Of a stretch of DNA of 23,094 nt, positions 15,759 to 23,094 are shown one piece after another. Made by a program: the position numbers and the translations under genes. Where the stretch lies: NCBI GenBank assembly GCA_900770835.1, contig CAAGLQ010000121.1, positions 1-23,094 of the forward strand, given 5' to 3'. How positions within the stretch are numbered: position 1 is the stretch's first letter; each line of letters opens with the position of its first letter. The notes below the pieces were generated by a model. That model was not told the DNA's origin. It made no database searches and saw nothing but the letters and a program-made list of their open reading frames with translations. This DNA comes from an uncultured Parabacteroides sp. (GTDB lineage Bacteria; Bacteroidota; Bacteroidia; Bacteroidales; Tannerellaceae).

Positions 15759-16013
15759 ATGAAAAAAGGAATTCATCCTGAGAACTATCGTCCTGTGGTA
15801 TTCAAGGACATGTCAAACGATGATACATTCATCACTCGTTCAACGATTAACGCAAAAGAGACGATCGAGATCGATGGCGTTACTTATCCGTTGGTAAAGG
15901 TCGAGATCTCTAACACTTCTCACCCGTTCTACACTGGTAAGTCTAAGTTGGTGGATACAGCTGGTCGTGTAGATAAGTTCATGAGCCGCTACGGTAACCG
16001 CAAGAAGAAATAA
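15759..16013 (+). CDS. rpmE2: 50S ribosomal protein L31, type B
   Basis: This 84-residue basic protein begins MKKGIHPENYRPVVF and contains ISNTSHPFYTGKSKL and a terminal RVDKFMSRYGNRKKK. These are hallmarks of the L31 type B subfamily, which bridges the large and small ribosomal subunits. It has no cysteine at all, so it lacks the CxxC zinc site of type A L31 and is the zinc-independent form. Where both forms exist, type B is the zinc-starvation paralogue. In Bacteroidales this form is common, and the strong consensus promoter here, with no visible Zur-like operator, suggests constitutive expression (inference). The gene stands alone, divergent from fba and convergent with the AraC-type regulator gene. 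Confidence 0.97.
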   Translation: MKKGIHPENYRPVVFKDMSNDDTFITRSTINAKETIEIDGVTYPLVKVEISNTSHPFYTGKSKLVDTAGRVDKFMSRYGNRKKK

Positions 16014-16043
16014 TTCTTTCGTCCGCAACGATACAAGAAACAA

Positions 16044-16091
16044 ACAGGGAGGGAAAAGTTAACTCAAACAGAGTTTCTTTTCCCTCCCTGT
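16044..16091. terminator. Strong bidirectional terminator between rpmE and the AraC-type regulator gene
   Basis: ACAGGGAGGGAAAAG (16044-16058) and CTTTTCCCTCCCTGT (16077-16091) form a perfect 15-bp stem. A nested AACTC/GAGTT stem extends it inside. T-rich sequence follows on the plus strand (ATTTTGTAT) and on the minus strand (TTGTTTCTTG). It serves the two convergent genes. Confidence 0.92.
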
Positions 16092-16109
16092 ATTTTGTAT
16101 GCCTCACAT

Positions 16110-16997
16110 TTAATGGCTACGCTCTCGAAACTCCGAGGGTGTCACATTCTCCCTCCTTCGGAAAAAAGTAGAGAACTGACCAGCATTGTCGAACTGAAGC
16201 GCATAAGCGATCTCGGAAATCGAGAGTCGAGAGGTAGTCAGCAACTCCTTGGCACGCAATAAACGCTGTTGTGCCTGGTATTGGGCTGGCGAAGAGCCTG
16301 TATATTCCTTGAACATCCGGCGAAACCAAGAGTAACTCAATCCCAAGCGCATCGCAATATCCTCTGCCCGCAATGGATTCTCCACATGCTCTTTCATCAA
16401 AAGCCGTGCCTGATTGATCTTCTCCACCACATAGGTATCGGTGAAAGCATTATTCTTTTCTTTATAATAAATGACACCTAAGATGTGGAGCACAATACTG
16501 GAGATCATCTGCTGATAACCGCTTCGCTCCTCACCTGCAAACCGGAGAATATCATCATAGAGATTGAGGATTGTCGAGCTGACTCCTATACGATGGATAG
16601 GCTCTTCCTTACTAAAGAAGCGCTTTTCTACACGTCGGTCGATGTGAGGCCCCCTAAAACCCACCCAATGCTCTTCCCATCCTGTCTGTACATCAGGATA
16701 ATAGCTATGCCATTCACCTGGAAAAAGCAAAATAATCGTTCCGGCACTGATGGCCTTACGCTTACAGGATTGAGAGGAGAAATAGCCCTGTCCACGTGTG
16801 ATATATACCAACTGATACTCATTAAGCACACGGCCTTCCTGCGGACGAAACGCATAACTATCGGGATGCTGAGAAGGAGGATAAACGCCACCGGCTTGAA
16901 TGGTTTGATGCCCTACGGTAGTCACCACAATACCCCAATCCTCATCGGTCGGGCTGATCGTCAGATAACATTGAATATCCTCTTTTATGCAATTCAT
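16110..16997 (-). CDS. rhaR: AraC-family transcriptional regulator, probable rhamnose activator RhaR
   Basis: This 295-residue regulator has an N-terminal cupin-like sugar-sensing domain (YITRGQGYFSSQ..., AGTIILLFPGEWHSYYPD..., EEHWVGFRG) and a C-terminal double helix-turn-helix domain. The latter shows IAMRLGLSYSWFRRMFKEYT and a second helix pair in ISEIAYALQFDNAGQFSTFF, ending VTPSEFRER. I chose the ATG at 16997; an upstream in-frame TTG at 17009 is less likely. It is divergent from the rhamnulokinase gene across 97 bp. In Bacteroides thetaiotaomicron an AraC-type activator, RhaR, controls the rhamnose operon, and both family and position fit that role here. Whether L-rhamnose or another rhamnose-related ligand is sensed cannot be read from the sequence. 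A -7-like TATCTTTG lies upstream on the minus strand. Confidence 0.88.
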   Translation of the reverse strand: MNCIKEDIQCYLTISPTDEDWGIVVTTVGHQTIQAGGVYPPSQHPDSYAFRPQEGRVLNEYQLVYITRGQGYFSSQSCKRKAISAGTIILLFPGEWHSYYPDVQTGWEEHWVGFRGPHIDRRVEKRFFSKEEPIHRIGVSSTILNLYDDILRFAGEERSGYQQMISSIVLHILGVIYYKEKNNAFTDTYVVEKINQARLLMKEHVENPLRAEDIAMRLGLSYSWFRRMFKEYTGSSPAQYQAQQRLLRAKELLTTSRLSISEIAYALQFDNAGQFSTFFRRRENVTPSEFRERSH

Positions 16998-17014
16998 GTC
17001 AGAAATCAAAGGTT

Positions 17015-17027
17015 TAAAATCATTTTA
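17015..17027. promoter_or_regulatory. Palindrome in the rhaR-rhaK intergenic region, candidate operator
   Basis: TAAAATCATTTTA is a palindrome with 6-nt arms around a central C. It ends 26 nt before the rhamnulokinase -7 box, roughly at -47 from the expected start, where an activator could sit. AraC proteins usually bind direct repeats, and AT-rich palindromes arise by chance, so this is only a candidate. Confidence 0.3.
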
Positions 17028-17032
17028 TGAAG

Positions 17033-17040
17033 CAAAGATA
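17033..17040 (-). promoter_or_regulatory. -7 box for the AraC-type regulator gene
   Basis: The minus strand reads TATCTTTG, an exact TAnnTTTG match, 36 nt from the regulator's start codon. No good -33 TTTG is present at the right distance. Confidence 0.5.
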
Positions 17041-17053
17041 ACAAGAAAGGTCA

Positions 17054-17061
17054 TACTTTTG
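17054..17061 (+). promoter_or_regulatory. -7 box of the rhamnose operon promoter
   Basis: TACTTTTG is an exact TAnnTTTG match, 33 nt before the rhamnulokinase start. The expected -33 position (AGCA at 17031-17034) has no TTTG. This suits a promoter that depends on an activator such as the divergent AraC protein. The -7 boxes of the two divergent genes are only 13 bp apart. Confidence 0.6.
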
Positions 17062-17094
17062 CCCCCATCAATACGAATAAGTTTAGCGAATATC

Positions 17095-18516
17095 ATGAAA
17101 GCCTTTCATTTTTTAGCGTTTGATATTGGAGCTACCAGCGGCCGGGCCGTGTTGGGCAGCCTACAAGAAGGATCGTTCACGATGCGTGAGATCCACCGTT
17201 TTCCTACTCCTTTGGTCGCCTTGCATGGGCGTTACTATTGGAATGTATTCAACCTATACAGTGCCCTTTTAGAGGGACTCTCTAAATGTGCGGCAGAACA
17301 GATTCCCATCTGTTCCATCGGTATCGACACATGGGGTGTTGACTTTGGCTATTTGACGAACGATGGGACACTGCTTGGTATGCCTCGCGCCTACAGGGAT
17401 CCCTATACAGAGGGTGCACCAGAGGATTTCTTCACGCATCTTCCTAAGCGAGAGGTCTATGCCCGCACAGGCATACAGGTTCTGCCATTCAACAGTCTGT
17501 TCCAGCTCTTCCGCACCTATCAAGACATGTATGTGCCGCAAGAGATCGCCGAGCGCATCTTGTTCATGCCGGATTTGTTGACCTATATGCTTACAGAGCA
17601 ACAGGTGTGCGAGTACACTATCGCCTCCACCTCTCAGTTGCTGAATCCCTATACGCACAAGTTTGATTATAGCCTATTGGAACAAGTAGGCGTTTCTCCC
17701 ACACAATTTGGGCCATTAGTCATGCCAGGCACGACAGTCGGCCCGCTGTGCGAGAGTGTCTGCCAGCAAACGGGTATGAAACCTGTACCTGTTATTGCCG
17801 TAGCCGGACATGATACCGCCTCTGCGGTAGCGGCAGTACCGGCTCGCTCGCCCCATTTCGCTTACCTCAGCAGTGGCACTTGGAGCTTGATGGGTATTGA
17901 GACGGAGCAGCCGATCATTACGGATGAATCGTTTACCCACAATTTTACCAACGAAGGAGGTATTGAGGGAACTACCCGTTTCTTGAAGAATATCACCGGT
18001 ATGTGGTTGTTAGAGCGTTGCCGAGCCACATGGAAAAGACAGGGTAAAGCATACAGCTACGACGAGTTGAGCCGCATGGCTACAGAGAGTACGTTTGACG
18101 GATTGATCAATCCGGACGATCCCGCTTTCGCTAATCCAGAAGAGATGATGGCCGCTATTGCTGCTTATTGCCAAGCACAGGGCGAACCGACGCCACAAAG
18201 TGATGCCGATTATGTGCGTTGCATCTTCCGCAGCTTAGCGCACCGCTACGGAGAAGTGTTGGGTATGTTGAAGAGCATGTCTCCCTTCTCCATCGAGTGT
18301 CTGCATGTCATTGGCGGTGGTTCCCAGAATGAGCTGTTGAACCAATGGACAGCCGATGCGATCGGAATGCCGGTCATCGCCGGTCCCTCTGAGGCCACAG
18401 CCATTGGTAACTGTTTCATCCAGGCCAAAGCCGCTGGTTTGGTAGGTGATCGTTGGGAGATGCGCCGGCTGATTGCGGAAACCTTTACCCCTAAAATTTA
18501 TTATCCAAGCAAATAA
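17095..18516 (+). CDS. rhaB: L-rhamnulokinase (FGGY sugar kinase)
   Basis: This kinase phosphorylates L-rhamnulose to L-rhamnulose-1-phosphate with ATP in the cytoplasm; the gene is called rhaK in Bacteroides. The 473-residue product starts at the ATG at 17095. A longer in-frame start at 16987 would run into the regulator gene and the promoter. FGGY-family features are the N-terminal phosphate loop FDIGATSGRAVLG (Asp10), GIDTWGVDFG (Asp83, sugar binding), the catalytic-base segment VAGHDTASAV (Asp240), SSGTWSLMGIE, and LHVIGGGSQNELLNQWTADA with ATAIGNC near the C-terminus. The length fits rhamnulokinases. It is the first gene of the operon, divergent from the AraC regulator and 33 bp upstream of the isomerase. 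The pairing with a clear rhamnose isomerase makes rhamnulose the substrate rather than another ketose. Confidence 0.96.
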   Translation: MKAFHFLAFDIGATSGRAVLGSLQEGSFTMREIHRFPTPLVALHGRYYWNVFNLYSALLEGLSKCAAEQIPICSIGIDTWGVDFGYLTNDGTLLGMPRAYRDPYTEGAPEDFFTHLPKREVYARTGIQVLPFNSLFQLFRTYQDMYVPQEIAERILFMPDLLTYMLTEQQVCEYTIASTSQLLNPYTHKFDYSLLEQVGVSPTQFGPLVMPGTTVGPLCESVCQQTGMKPVPVIAVAGHDTASAVAAVPARSPHFAYLSSGTWSLMGIETEQPIITDESFTHNFTNEGGIEGTTRFLKNITGMWLLERCRATWKRQGKAYSYDELSRMATESTFDGLINPDDPAFANPEEMMAAIAAYCQAQGEPTPQSDADYVRCIFRSLAHRYGEVLGMLKSMSPFSIECLHVIGGGSQNELLNQWTADAIGMPVIAGPSEATAIGNCFIQAKAAGLVGDRWEMRRLIAETFTPKIYYPSK

Positions 18517-18549
18517 GAATTGATTCATTATATAATATAAACAACTATC

Positions 18550-19809
18550 ATGACAAAAGAGACTGTTATAAAGCAAGCGTTTGAGATCGCAGCTGAGCGT
18601 TATGCTGCTGTTGGAGTTGATGTAAACAAAGCTATGGAGCAATTAGGGAAACTCTCCCTCTCCCTTCACTGCTGGCAAGCCGATGATGTAACCGGCTTTG
18701 AGAACCAAGGCGGTTCGCTGACCGGCGGTATTCAAGTGACAGGTAACTATCCCGGCCGTGCCCGCACGATCGAGGAGTTGCGCCAAGATGTTCTGAAAGC
18801 TAAGAGTTTCATTCCCGGTAACCATCGGTTGAGCCTGCATGAGATCTATGGTGATTTCCAAGGCAAACAGGTAGATCGTGACCAAGTGGAGCCTTGCCAC
18901 TTCTCCTCTTGGATAGACTGGGCTAAGGAGAATAACCTAAAGTTGGACTTCAACAGCACCTCCTTCTCTCATCCGAAGAGCGGCAACCTGACCCTTGCTA
19001 ATCCAGATAAGGCCATTCGTGACTTCTGGATCGAACACACTAAGCGTTGCCGCTGGATCAGCGACGAGATGGGTAAGGCACAAGGTGATCCTGCCATGAT
19101 GAACCTGTGGATTCACGATGGTAACAAGGAGGTTCCCGCCAGCCGTCTGCGTTATCGCCAAATCTTGGAGCAATCTTTGGATGAGATCTTCGCTACAAAG
19201 TATGACTGGATGAAGGATTGCATCGAGGCAAAGCTCTTCGGTATCGGTTTGGAGAGCTACACCGTTGGTTCATACGACTTCTATTTGGGTTACGGAGCGA
19301 AGAAGCAAAAGATCGTTACCCTCGATACAGGTCACTTCCATCTGACAGAGAGCATTGCCGACAAGGTTTCTGCTTTGTTGCTCTTCACACCGGAGATCAT
19401 GCTGCACGTTAGCCGTCCGATCCGTTGGGACAGCGACCATGTGGTGATCCTCAATGATGACGTAATGGATTTGGCACGTGAGATCATCCGCTGCGATGCA
19501 CTTGATCGTGTACATGTCGGTTTGGACTATTTTGATGCGACTATCAACCGTATCGGAGCGTATGTAGTAGGTAGCCGCGCTACACAGAAAGCTTTCCTGT
19601 TGGCCCTGTTAGAGCCAATCCAGTTGCTGCGTCAATATGAGGATGAGGATAAGGGCTTTGAGCGTTTAGCCTTGCAAGAGGAGGCCAAGAGCCTGCCTTG
19701 GGGAGCCGTATGGGATATGTTCTGCTTGCAACAGGGCGTACCTGTCGGTGAATCCTTCATCGCTGAGATTGAAAAGTATGAGGTGGACGTAACATCGAAA
19801 CGGAAATGA
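18550..19809 (+). CDS. rhaA: L-rhamnose isomerase
   Basis: This cytoplasmic, metal-dependent enzyme converts L-rhamnose to L-rhamnulose (rhaA in E. coli, rhaI in Bacteroides). The product has 419 residues, the usual length. Visible motifs are LSLSLHCWQADDVTGFEN, GGIQVTGNYPGRA, LSLHEIYGDF and GLESYTVGS (Glu235). TLDTGHFHLTE (Asp259, His262, His264) and LHVSRPIRWDSDHV (His286, Asp294, Asp296) supply the acidic and histidine ligands of the two metal sites of the TIM barrel. It lies between the kinase (33 bp) and the symporter, whose ATG overlaps its TGA, so the isomerase and symporter are likely translated in a coupled way. Confidence 0.97.
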   Translation: MTKETVIKQAFEIAAERYAAVGVDVNKAMEQLGKLSLSLHCWQADDVTGFENQGGSLTGGIQVTGNYPGRARTIEELRQDVLKAKSFIPGNHRLSLHEIYGDFQGKQVDRDQVEPCHFSSWIDWAKENNLKLDFNSTSFSHPKSGNLTLANPDKAIRDFWIEHTKRCRWISDEMGKAQGDPAMMNLWIHDGNKEVPASRLRYRQILEQSLDEIFATKYDWMKDCIEAKLFGIGLESYTVGSYDFYLGYGAKKQKIVTLDTGHFHLTESIADKVSALLLFTPEIMLHVSRPIRWDSDHVVILNDDVMDLAREIIRCDALDRVHVGLDYFDATINRIGAYVVGSRATQKAFLLALLEPIQLLRQYEDEDKGFERLALQEEAKSLPWGAVWDMFCLQQGVPVGESFIAEIEKYEVDVTSKRK

Positions 19810-20831
19810 TTACGATTCTCATCGGATTACTCATAATTGCGGTCGGCAGCTTCGGGCAGAGTAGCTCCTATGTGCCGATCAATAAAGTGAAGGGATGGAG
19901 CTGGGAGAGCTTTTGGCTGGTTCAGGGGCTCTTCGCATGGCTCATCTTCCCTTATTTGGGTGCGCTATTGGCTATTCCTGAGGGAAGTAGCCTAATGGCG
20001 TTGTGGCAGACACCTGGTAGTTTAGGAGCCGTCATCTATGGCGTGCTTTGGGGTATCGGAGGCTTGACCTTCGGACTCAGTATGCGCTATTTGGGTGTGG
20101 CTTTAGGACAGAGCATTGCTTTGGGTACCTGCTCCGGTTTCGGTACATTGATCCCGGCGTTGTTCGCAGGTACGAACCTATTCGCTGGAGAGGGTTTGGT
20201 GCTCCTGATTGGTGTCTGCATCACATTGGCGGGTATCGCCGTGATTGGTTATGCCGGTAGCTTACGAGCTAAAAACATGAGTGAGGAGGAGAAGCGGGCT
20301 GCCGTGAAAGACTTTGCGCTGACTAAAGGATTGGCTGTTGCCCTCTTAGCTGGTGTGATGAGTGCCTGCTTCAATTTAGGATTGGAGAGCGGCCAGGCTA
20401 TCGTCGAGAAGGTGAAGGCCGAAGGTGCCAACGAGCTTTTTGCCACCAATCCCGTCATCCTGTTAGTGACTATCGGAGGCTTCTGCACCAATGCCGCTTA
20501 TTGCATCTATCAGAACATCAAGAATAAAACAGGCAAAGATTACCTCTCTGTGCCCGGTGCTACCTTGACGAACAATGTGCTCTTCTGCGCTTTGGCAGGT
20601 CTGCTCTGGTATTCGCAATTCTTCGGTTTAGGCATGGGTAAGAGTTTTTTTGCCGACGCACCGGTGATGCTTGCCTTCTCATGGAGCATCCTGATGTCGT
20701 TGAACATTCTATTTAGTAACTTCTGGGGTATTGTCTTAAAGGAATGGAAAGGGGCGAATAGCCGTACCATCACCGTGTTGGTGACGGGACTGTTGCTGTT
20801 GGTTTTCTCCATGATTTATCCCAATTTGTAA
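19806..20831 (+). CDS. rhaT: L-rhamnose/H+ symporter, RhaT family
   Basis: This inner-membrane permease brings rhamnose into the cell with protons (rhaP in Bacteroides nomenclature). The 341-residue protein has about ten hydrophobic helices and the RhaT-type opening ILIGLLIIAVGSFGQSSSYV, with SWESFWLVQGLFAWLIFP and GLTFGLSMRYLGVALGQSIA following. A cytoplasmic charged loop (KNMSEEEKRAAVKDFALTKG) lies in the middle, between the two halves expected for this drug/metabolite-transporter-related fold. The ATG at 19806 overlaps the isomerase TGA (ATGA), which fixes the start and suggests translational coupling. The next gene begins 16 bp downstream. Local order kinase-isomerase-permease matches that known for Bacteroides rhamnose operons. 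Confidence 0.95.
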   Translation: MITILIGLLIIAVGSFGQSSSYVPINKVKGWSWESFWLVQGLFAWLIFPYLGALLAIPEGSSLMALWQTPGSLGAVIYGVLWGIGGLTFGLSMRYLGVALGQSIALGTCSGFGTLIPALFAGTNLFAGEGLVLLIGVCITLAGIAVIGYAGSLRAKNMSEEEKRAAVKDFALTKGLAVALLAGVMSACFNLGLESGQAIVEKVKAEGANELFATNPVILLVTIGGFCTNAAYCIYQNIKNKTGKDYLSVPGATLTNNVLFCALAGLLWYSQFFGLGMGKSFFADAPVMLAFSWSILMSLNILFSNFWGIVLKEWKGANSRTITVLVTGLLLLVFSMIYPNL

Positions 20832-20847
20832 TATACGCTTTCACAAA

Positions 20848-22605
20848 ATGAGTACGCATACTTTTCATTGGATCATCGGCTGTTTAGGTCTGTTGGCAAC
20901 TACGCTTCACGCACAGCAACGAGATAGCCGAAGCCGCACATACATACCCCCTACCCGCATTGTCTGGCAACAAGACAGTGACTGCATTGAGGGTGAGGAG
21001 AACTTGTTGAAACCCGGAATCGGACAAGCTGATTTAGCAAATCGGAATCCATGTGTGCTACGCAGTAGTGCCACGGCTCACCCTGCGCTTTTGCTCGATT
21101 TCGGGAAGGAGCTGCAAGGTGGCCTTCAATTCGTAACCGGTATGCCGGCTTCGCAAAAGCCGGTCAGGATTCGGGTACGTTTAGGTGAGTCGGTCAGCGA
21201 AGCAATGTGCGAGATAGATGGGAAAAATGGAGCGACCAACGACCACGCTATCAGGGATTTTACCCTTTCACTTCCTTGGTTAGGCGTGCAAGAGGTCGGT
21301 AACTCCGGTTTCCGTTTCGCCCGTATCGAGCTGTTGGATGACTCCGTGGAGCTGCAATTGAAAGAGGTGCGTGCCATATCCACCCTGCGGGATATTCCTT
21401 ATCGAGGTAGCTTCCGCTCGAACGATGAGCGACTGAACCGCATTTGGCAGACAGGCGCCTACACCGTGCACCTCAACATGCAGGAATACCTGTGGGATGG
21501 CGTAAAGCGAGATCGCCTCGTCTGGATTGGCGACATGCACCCCGAGGTGATGACGATAAACAGTGTATTTGGTTATAACGAGGTGGTACCTAAGAGCCTC
21601 TCCTTGATTCGCGACATCACCCCACTACCCGGCTGGATGAATGGCATCAGTTCTTACTCCATCTGGTGGCTACTCATCCAACGGGATTGGTATTACTATC
21701 AAGGCGATTGGCAATTCCTGAAAGCGCAACAACCCTATGCCACGGAATTACTGCGTCACCTCATCAGCAAGGTGGATGCCAACGGCAAGGAGGAGTTAGA
21801 TGGCAATCGTTTCCTCGATTGGCCCTCCAGCGAGAATCTGCCCGCTATCAATGCGGGCTTGCAAGCCATGATGATCCAGGCCCTTAGGGCTGGTGTCGAG
21901 CTGAGTCGCCTTTACGAGGATGAGGGATTGGCGCAAGATTGCCAAGCGGCACTCGATCGCTCCATCCGCTATGCCCAAAAACATCCGCAACGCTTTCCTG
22001 CAAAGGCTGGCGAGATCCAAGCCGGTGACAAGCAGGCGGCTGCCTTACTAACCATTGCCGGCGTATTGGATCCCCAAACAGCGAACGCCCAGTGTTTGGC
22101 GGTGGATGGCGCCAAAGGCTTCTCCACCTTCTATGGCTATTACATGTTGCGAGCGATGGCGATGGCCGGGAATTATCAAGGGGCACTCAACGTGATCCGT
22201 ACCTATTGGGGTGCGATGCTTGATTTGGGAGCCACCACCTTCTGGGAGGATTTCAATATGGAGTGGTTACCCAATGCGGCATGCATTGACGAATTAGTAC
22301 CCGCTGGGAAAAAGGACATTCATGGTGACTATGGTGCCTATTGCTACCAAGGTTTCCGTCACAGCCTTTGCCATGGTTGGGCCTCCGGAGCGACCTCTTG
22401 GCTCAGTGAGTTTGTCTTGGGTGTACAGGTGGTTGAGCCTGGTTGTCGTACGATCCGTATCACTCCGCACTTAGGCGACCTGCAATGGGTCGAAGGTTCT
22501 TTCCCCACTCCTTACGGAGACATTCAGATCCGCCACGAAAAGGAGACTAACGGGAAGATCAAGAGTCGGATAGAGGCTCCGAAAGAAATCAGAATCATTC
22601 AATAA
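20848..22605 (+). CDS. Secreted six-hairpin glycosidase, alpha-L-rhamnosidase-like (GH78 type)
   Basis: This 585-residue protein has a signal peptide ending near TLHA-QQ, so it is periplasmic or exported. An N-terminal beta-sandwich (about 30-190) has the LLDFGKELQGGLQF, RVRLGES and GFRFARIELL motifs typical of the accessory domain of rhamnosidases. An (alpha/alpha)6 catalytic domain follows. It includes DGVKRDRLVWIGD (217-229), TTFWED (Glu467, candidate catalytic residue) and SLCHGWASGATSWLSEFVLG, and ends in a C-terminal sandwich (IRITPHLGDLQWVEGSFPTP). Classical GH78 enzymes have RDERLGWTGD at the first site. Here the Glu is absent, as in a KRDR-type subgroup I recall, so Asp217 or Asp222 may take its role. 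At 585 residues it lacks the extra N-terminal domains of the following GH78. Being in the rhamnose operon supports action on rhamnosides; exact linkage specificity is unknown. Confidence 0.82.
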   Translation: MSTHTFHWIIGCLGLLATTLHAQQRDSRSRTYIPPTRIVWQQDSDCIEGEENLLKPGIGQADLANRNPCVLRSSATAHPALLLDFGKELQGGLQFVTGMPASQKPVRIRVRLGESVSEAMCEIDGKNGATNDHAIRDFTLSLPWLGVQEVGNSGFRFARIELLDDSVELQLKEVRAISTLRDIPYRGSFRSNDERLNRIWQTGAYTVHLNMQEYLWDGVKRDRLVWIGDMHPEVMTINSVFGYNEVVPKSLSLIRDITPLPGWMNGISSYSIWWLLIQRDWYYYQGDWQFLKAQQPYATELLRHLISKVDANGKEELDGNRFLDWPSSENLPAINAGLQAMMIQALRAGVELSRLYEDEGLAQDCQAALDRSIRYAQKHPQRFPAKAGEIQAGDKQAAALLTIAGVLDPQTANAQCLAVDGAKGFSTFYGYYMLRAMAMAGNYQGALNVIRTYWGAMLDLGATTFWEDFNMEWLPNAACIDELVPAGKKDIHGDYGAYCYQGFRHSLCHGWASGATSWLSEFVLGVQVVEPGCRTIRITPHLGDLQWVEGSFPTPYGDIQIRHEKETNGKIKSRIEAPKEIRIIQ

Positions 22606-22621
22606 CAAGCATTTAATATAC

Positions 22622-23094
22622 ATGAACAAATCTTTGTATCTCTGTGCGCTGACCGCACTGTTGCTGACGCAATGCACACCGCATAACGACCAGACAACAC
22701 CGGTCAACTTGCGCACTGAATTTCTCGCTGAGCCGATCGGCTTAGATACGCAAAGCCCCCGTTTCACATGGGAATATGACGGGGCGCAACCCGGCTTTAC
22801 GGTCTCTAAACAGGAGATCCAAGTGGGTATCGAGCCCAATCAATTAAAGCCTTATACAGAGGGTACACCCCTCCAACCGCATACCCGTTACTATTGGACT
22901 GTCAAAGTATGGGACGAAGAGGGAAGATTATGTGCCCCGGCTGCCGTAGCCAGTTTCGAGACCGCCAAGTTCTCCGAGACGGATTGGAATGCCCAATGGA
23001 TTACTGATGGCGAGGACAAGGAGTTCGAGCCGGCTCCCCTCTTCCGTAAACCTTTCAAACTAACGAAAGCCTTGCAGGAGGCTCGTCTCTATGT
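22622..23094 (+). CDS. GH78-type alpha-L-rhamnosidase lipoprotein, 3'-truncated by window edge
   Basis: From the ATG at 22622 the frame is open for 157 codons to the end of the window, with no stop, so the gene continues outside. The N-terminus is a lipoprotein signal peptide with Cys18 in LLTQC. Gln just before the Cys is unusual for a lipobox, yet the hydrophobic core and position fit. The mature start matches the fibronectin-like N-domain of GH78 enzymes: LRTEFLAEPIGLDTQSPRFT, then HTRYYWTVKVWDEEG, FETAKFSETDWNAQWI, and P.FRKPFKL...ALQEARLY, which opens the second, carbohydrate-binding-like domain. The catalytic domain is beyond the window, so activity cannot be checked. The gene follows the previous rhamnosidase-like gene by 16 bp and belongs to the rhamnose operon. 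It probably sits at the outer membrane and frees L-rhamnose from plant or bacterial glycans. Confidence 0.86.
   Translation, partial: MNKSLYLCALTALLLTQCTPHNDQTTPVNLRTEFLAEPIGLDTQSPRFTWEYDGAQPGFTVSKQEIQVGIEPNQLKPYTEGTPLQPHTRYYWTVKVWDEEGRLCAPAAVASFETAKFSETDWNAQWITDGEDKEFEPAPLFRKPFKLTKALQEARLY

Noticed and set aside
16485..17030. A 181-codon plus-strand frame running toward the rhamnose promoter, possible leader peptide
   Set aside because: It overlaps most of the AraC-type gene antisense, has no domain features, and crosses the divergent promoter region.
1..23094. CRISPR array, tRNA/rRNA, insertion sequence or prophage
   Set aside because: No regularly spaced direct repeats, cloverleaf-like segments, transposase/integrase motifs or terminal repeats were seen on either strand.

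Overview
The window reads as a chromosomal segment from a member of the Bacteroidota, order Bacteroidales. A Parabacteroides-like or Bacteroides-like gut species is my best guess, but the genus is not proven. The reasons are a SusC/SusD outer-membrane pair, an enlarged SecA with a DUF4105 gene upstream, a DUF4923 protein, a cysteine-free type B L31, promoters of the Bacteroides kind (-7 box TAnnTTTG) and AT-rich start regions with little Shine-Dalgarno signal. No tRNA, rRNA, CRISPR array, transposase, integrase or phage gene was seen. No gene-free stretch exceeds 300 bp; the longest, 15537-15758, holds two divergent promoters.

Region 1 (1-6225, +) is a nutrient-uptake locus. It has the 3' part of a SusC TonB-dependent receptor, a SusD lipoprotein, and two tandemly duplicated secreted endonuclease/exonuclease/phosphatase (EEP) proteins. 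A strong RNA hairpin precedes each EEP gene. No glycosidase is visible here, so the substrate may be a phosphate ester or phosphodiester rather than a plain glycan (inference).

Region 2 (6226-12610, +) is an envelope-biogenesis operon: a DUF4105 membrane protein (candidate lipoprotein N-acyltransferase, Lnb type), a secreted alkaline-phosphatase-superfamily protein whose start overlaps the DUF4105 stop (ATGA), and SecA, followed by a clear intrinsic terminator. The phosphatase-like protein has lost nearly every catalytic and metal-binding residue I can place, so it looks like a pseudoenzyme conserved for another role.

Region 3 (12611-16100) is housekeeping: alanine dehydrogenase (+), a secreted DUF4923 protein (-), class II fructose-bisphosphate aldolase (-) and ribosomal protein L31 type B (+). 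Compact hairpin terminators serve the convergent gene pairs.

Region 4 (16110-23094) is a rhamnose locus. An AraC-family regulator is divergent from an operon of L-rhamnulokinase, L-rhamnose isomerase, RhaT-type rhamnose/H+ symporter, a secreted six-hairpin alpha-L-rhamnosidase-like protein and the start of a GH78 alpha-L-rhamnosidase lipoprotein that runs off the window. The enzymes would free rhamnose outside the cytoplasm, import it, isomerise it to rhamnulose and phosphorylate it. The rhamnulose-1-phosphate aldolase is not in the window. The DUF4105 / pseudo-phosphatase / SecA cluster and the SusCD plus twin-EEP locus are the least ordinary parts.
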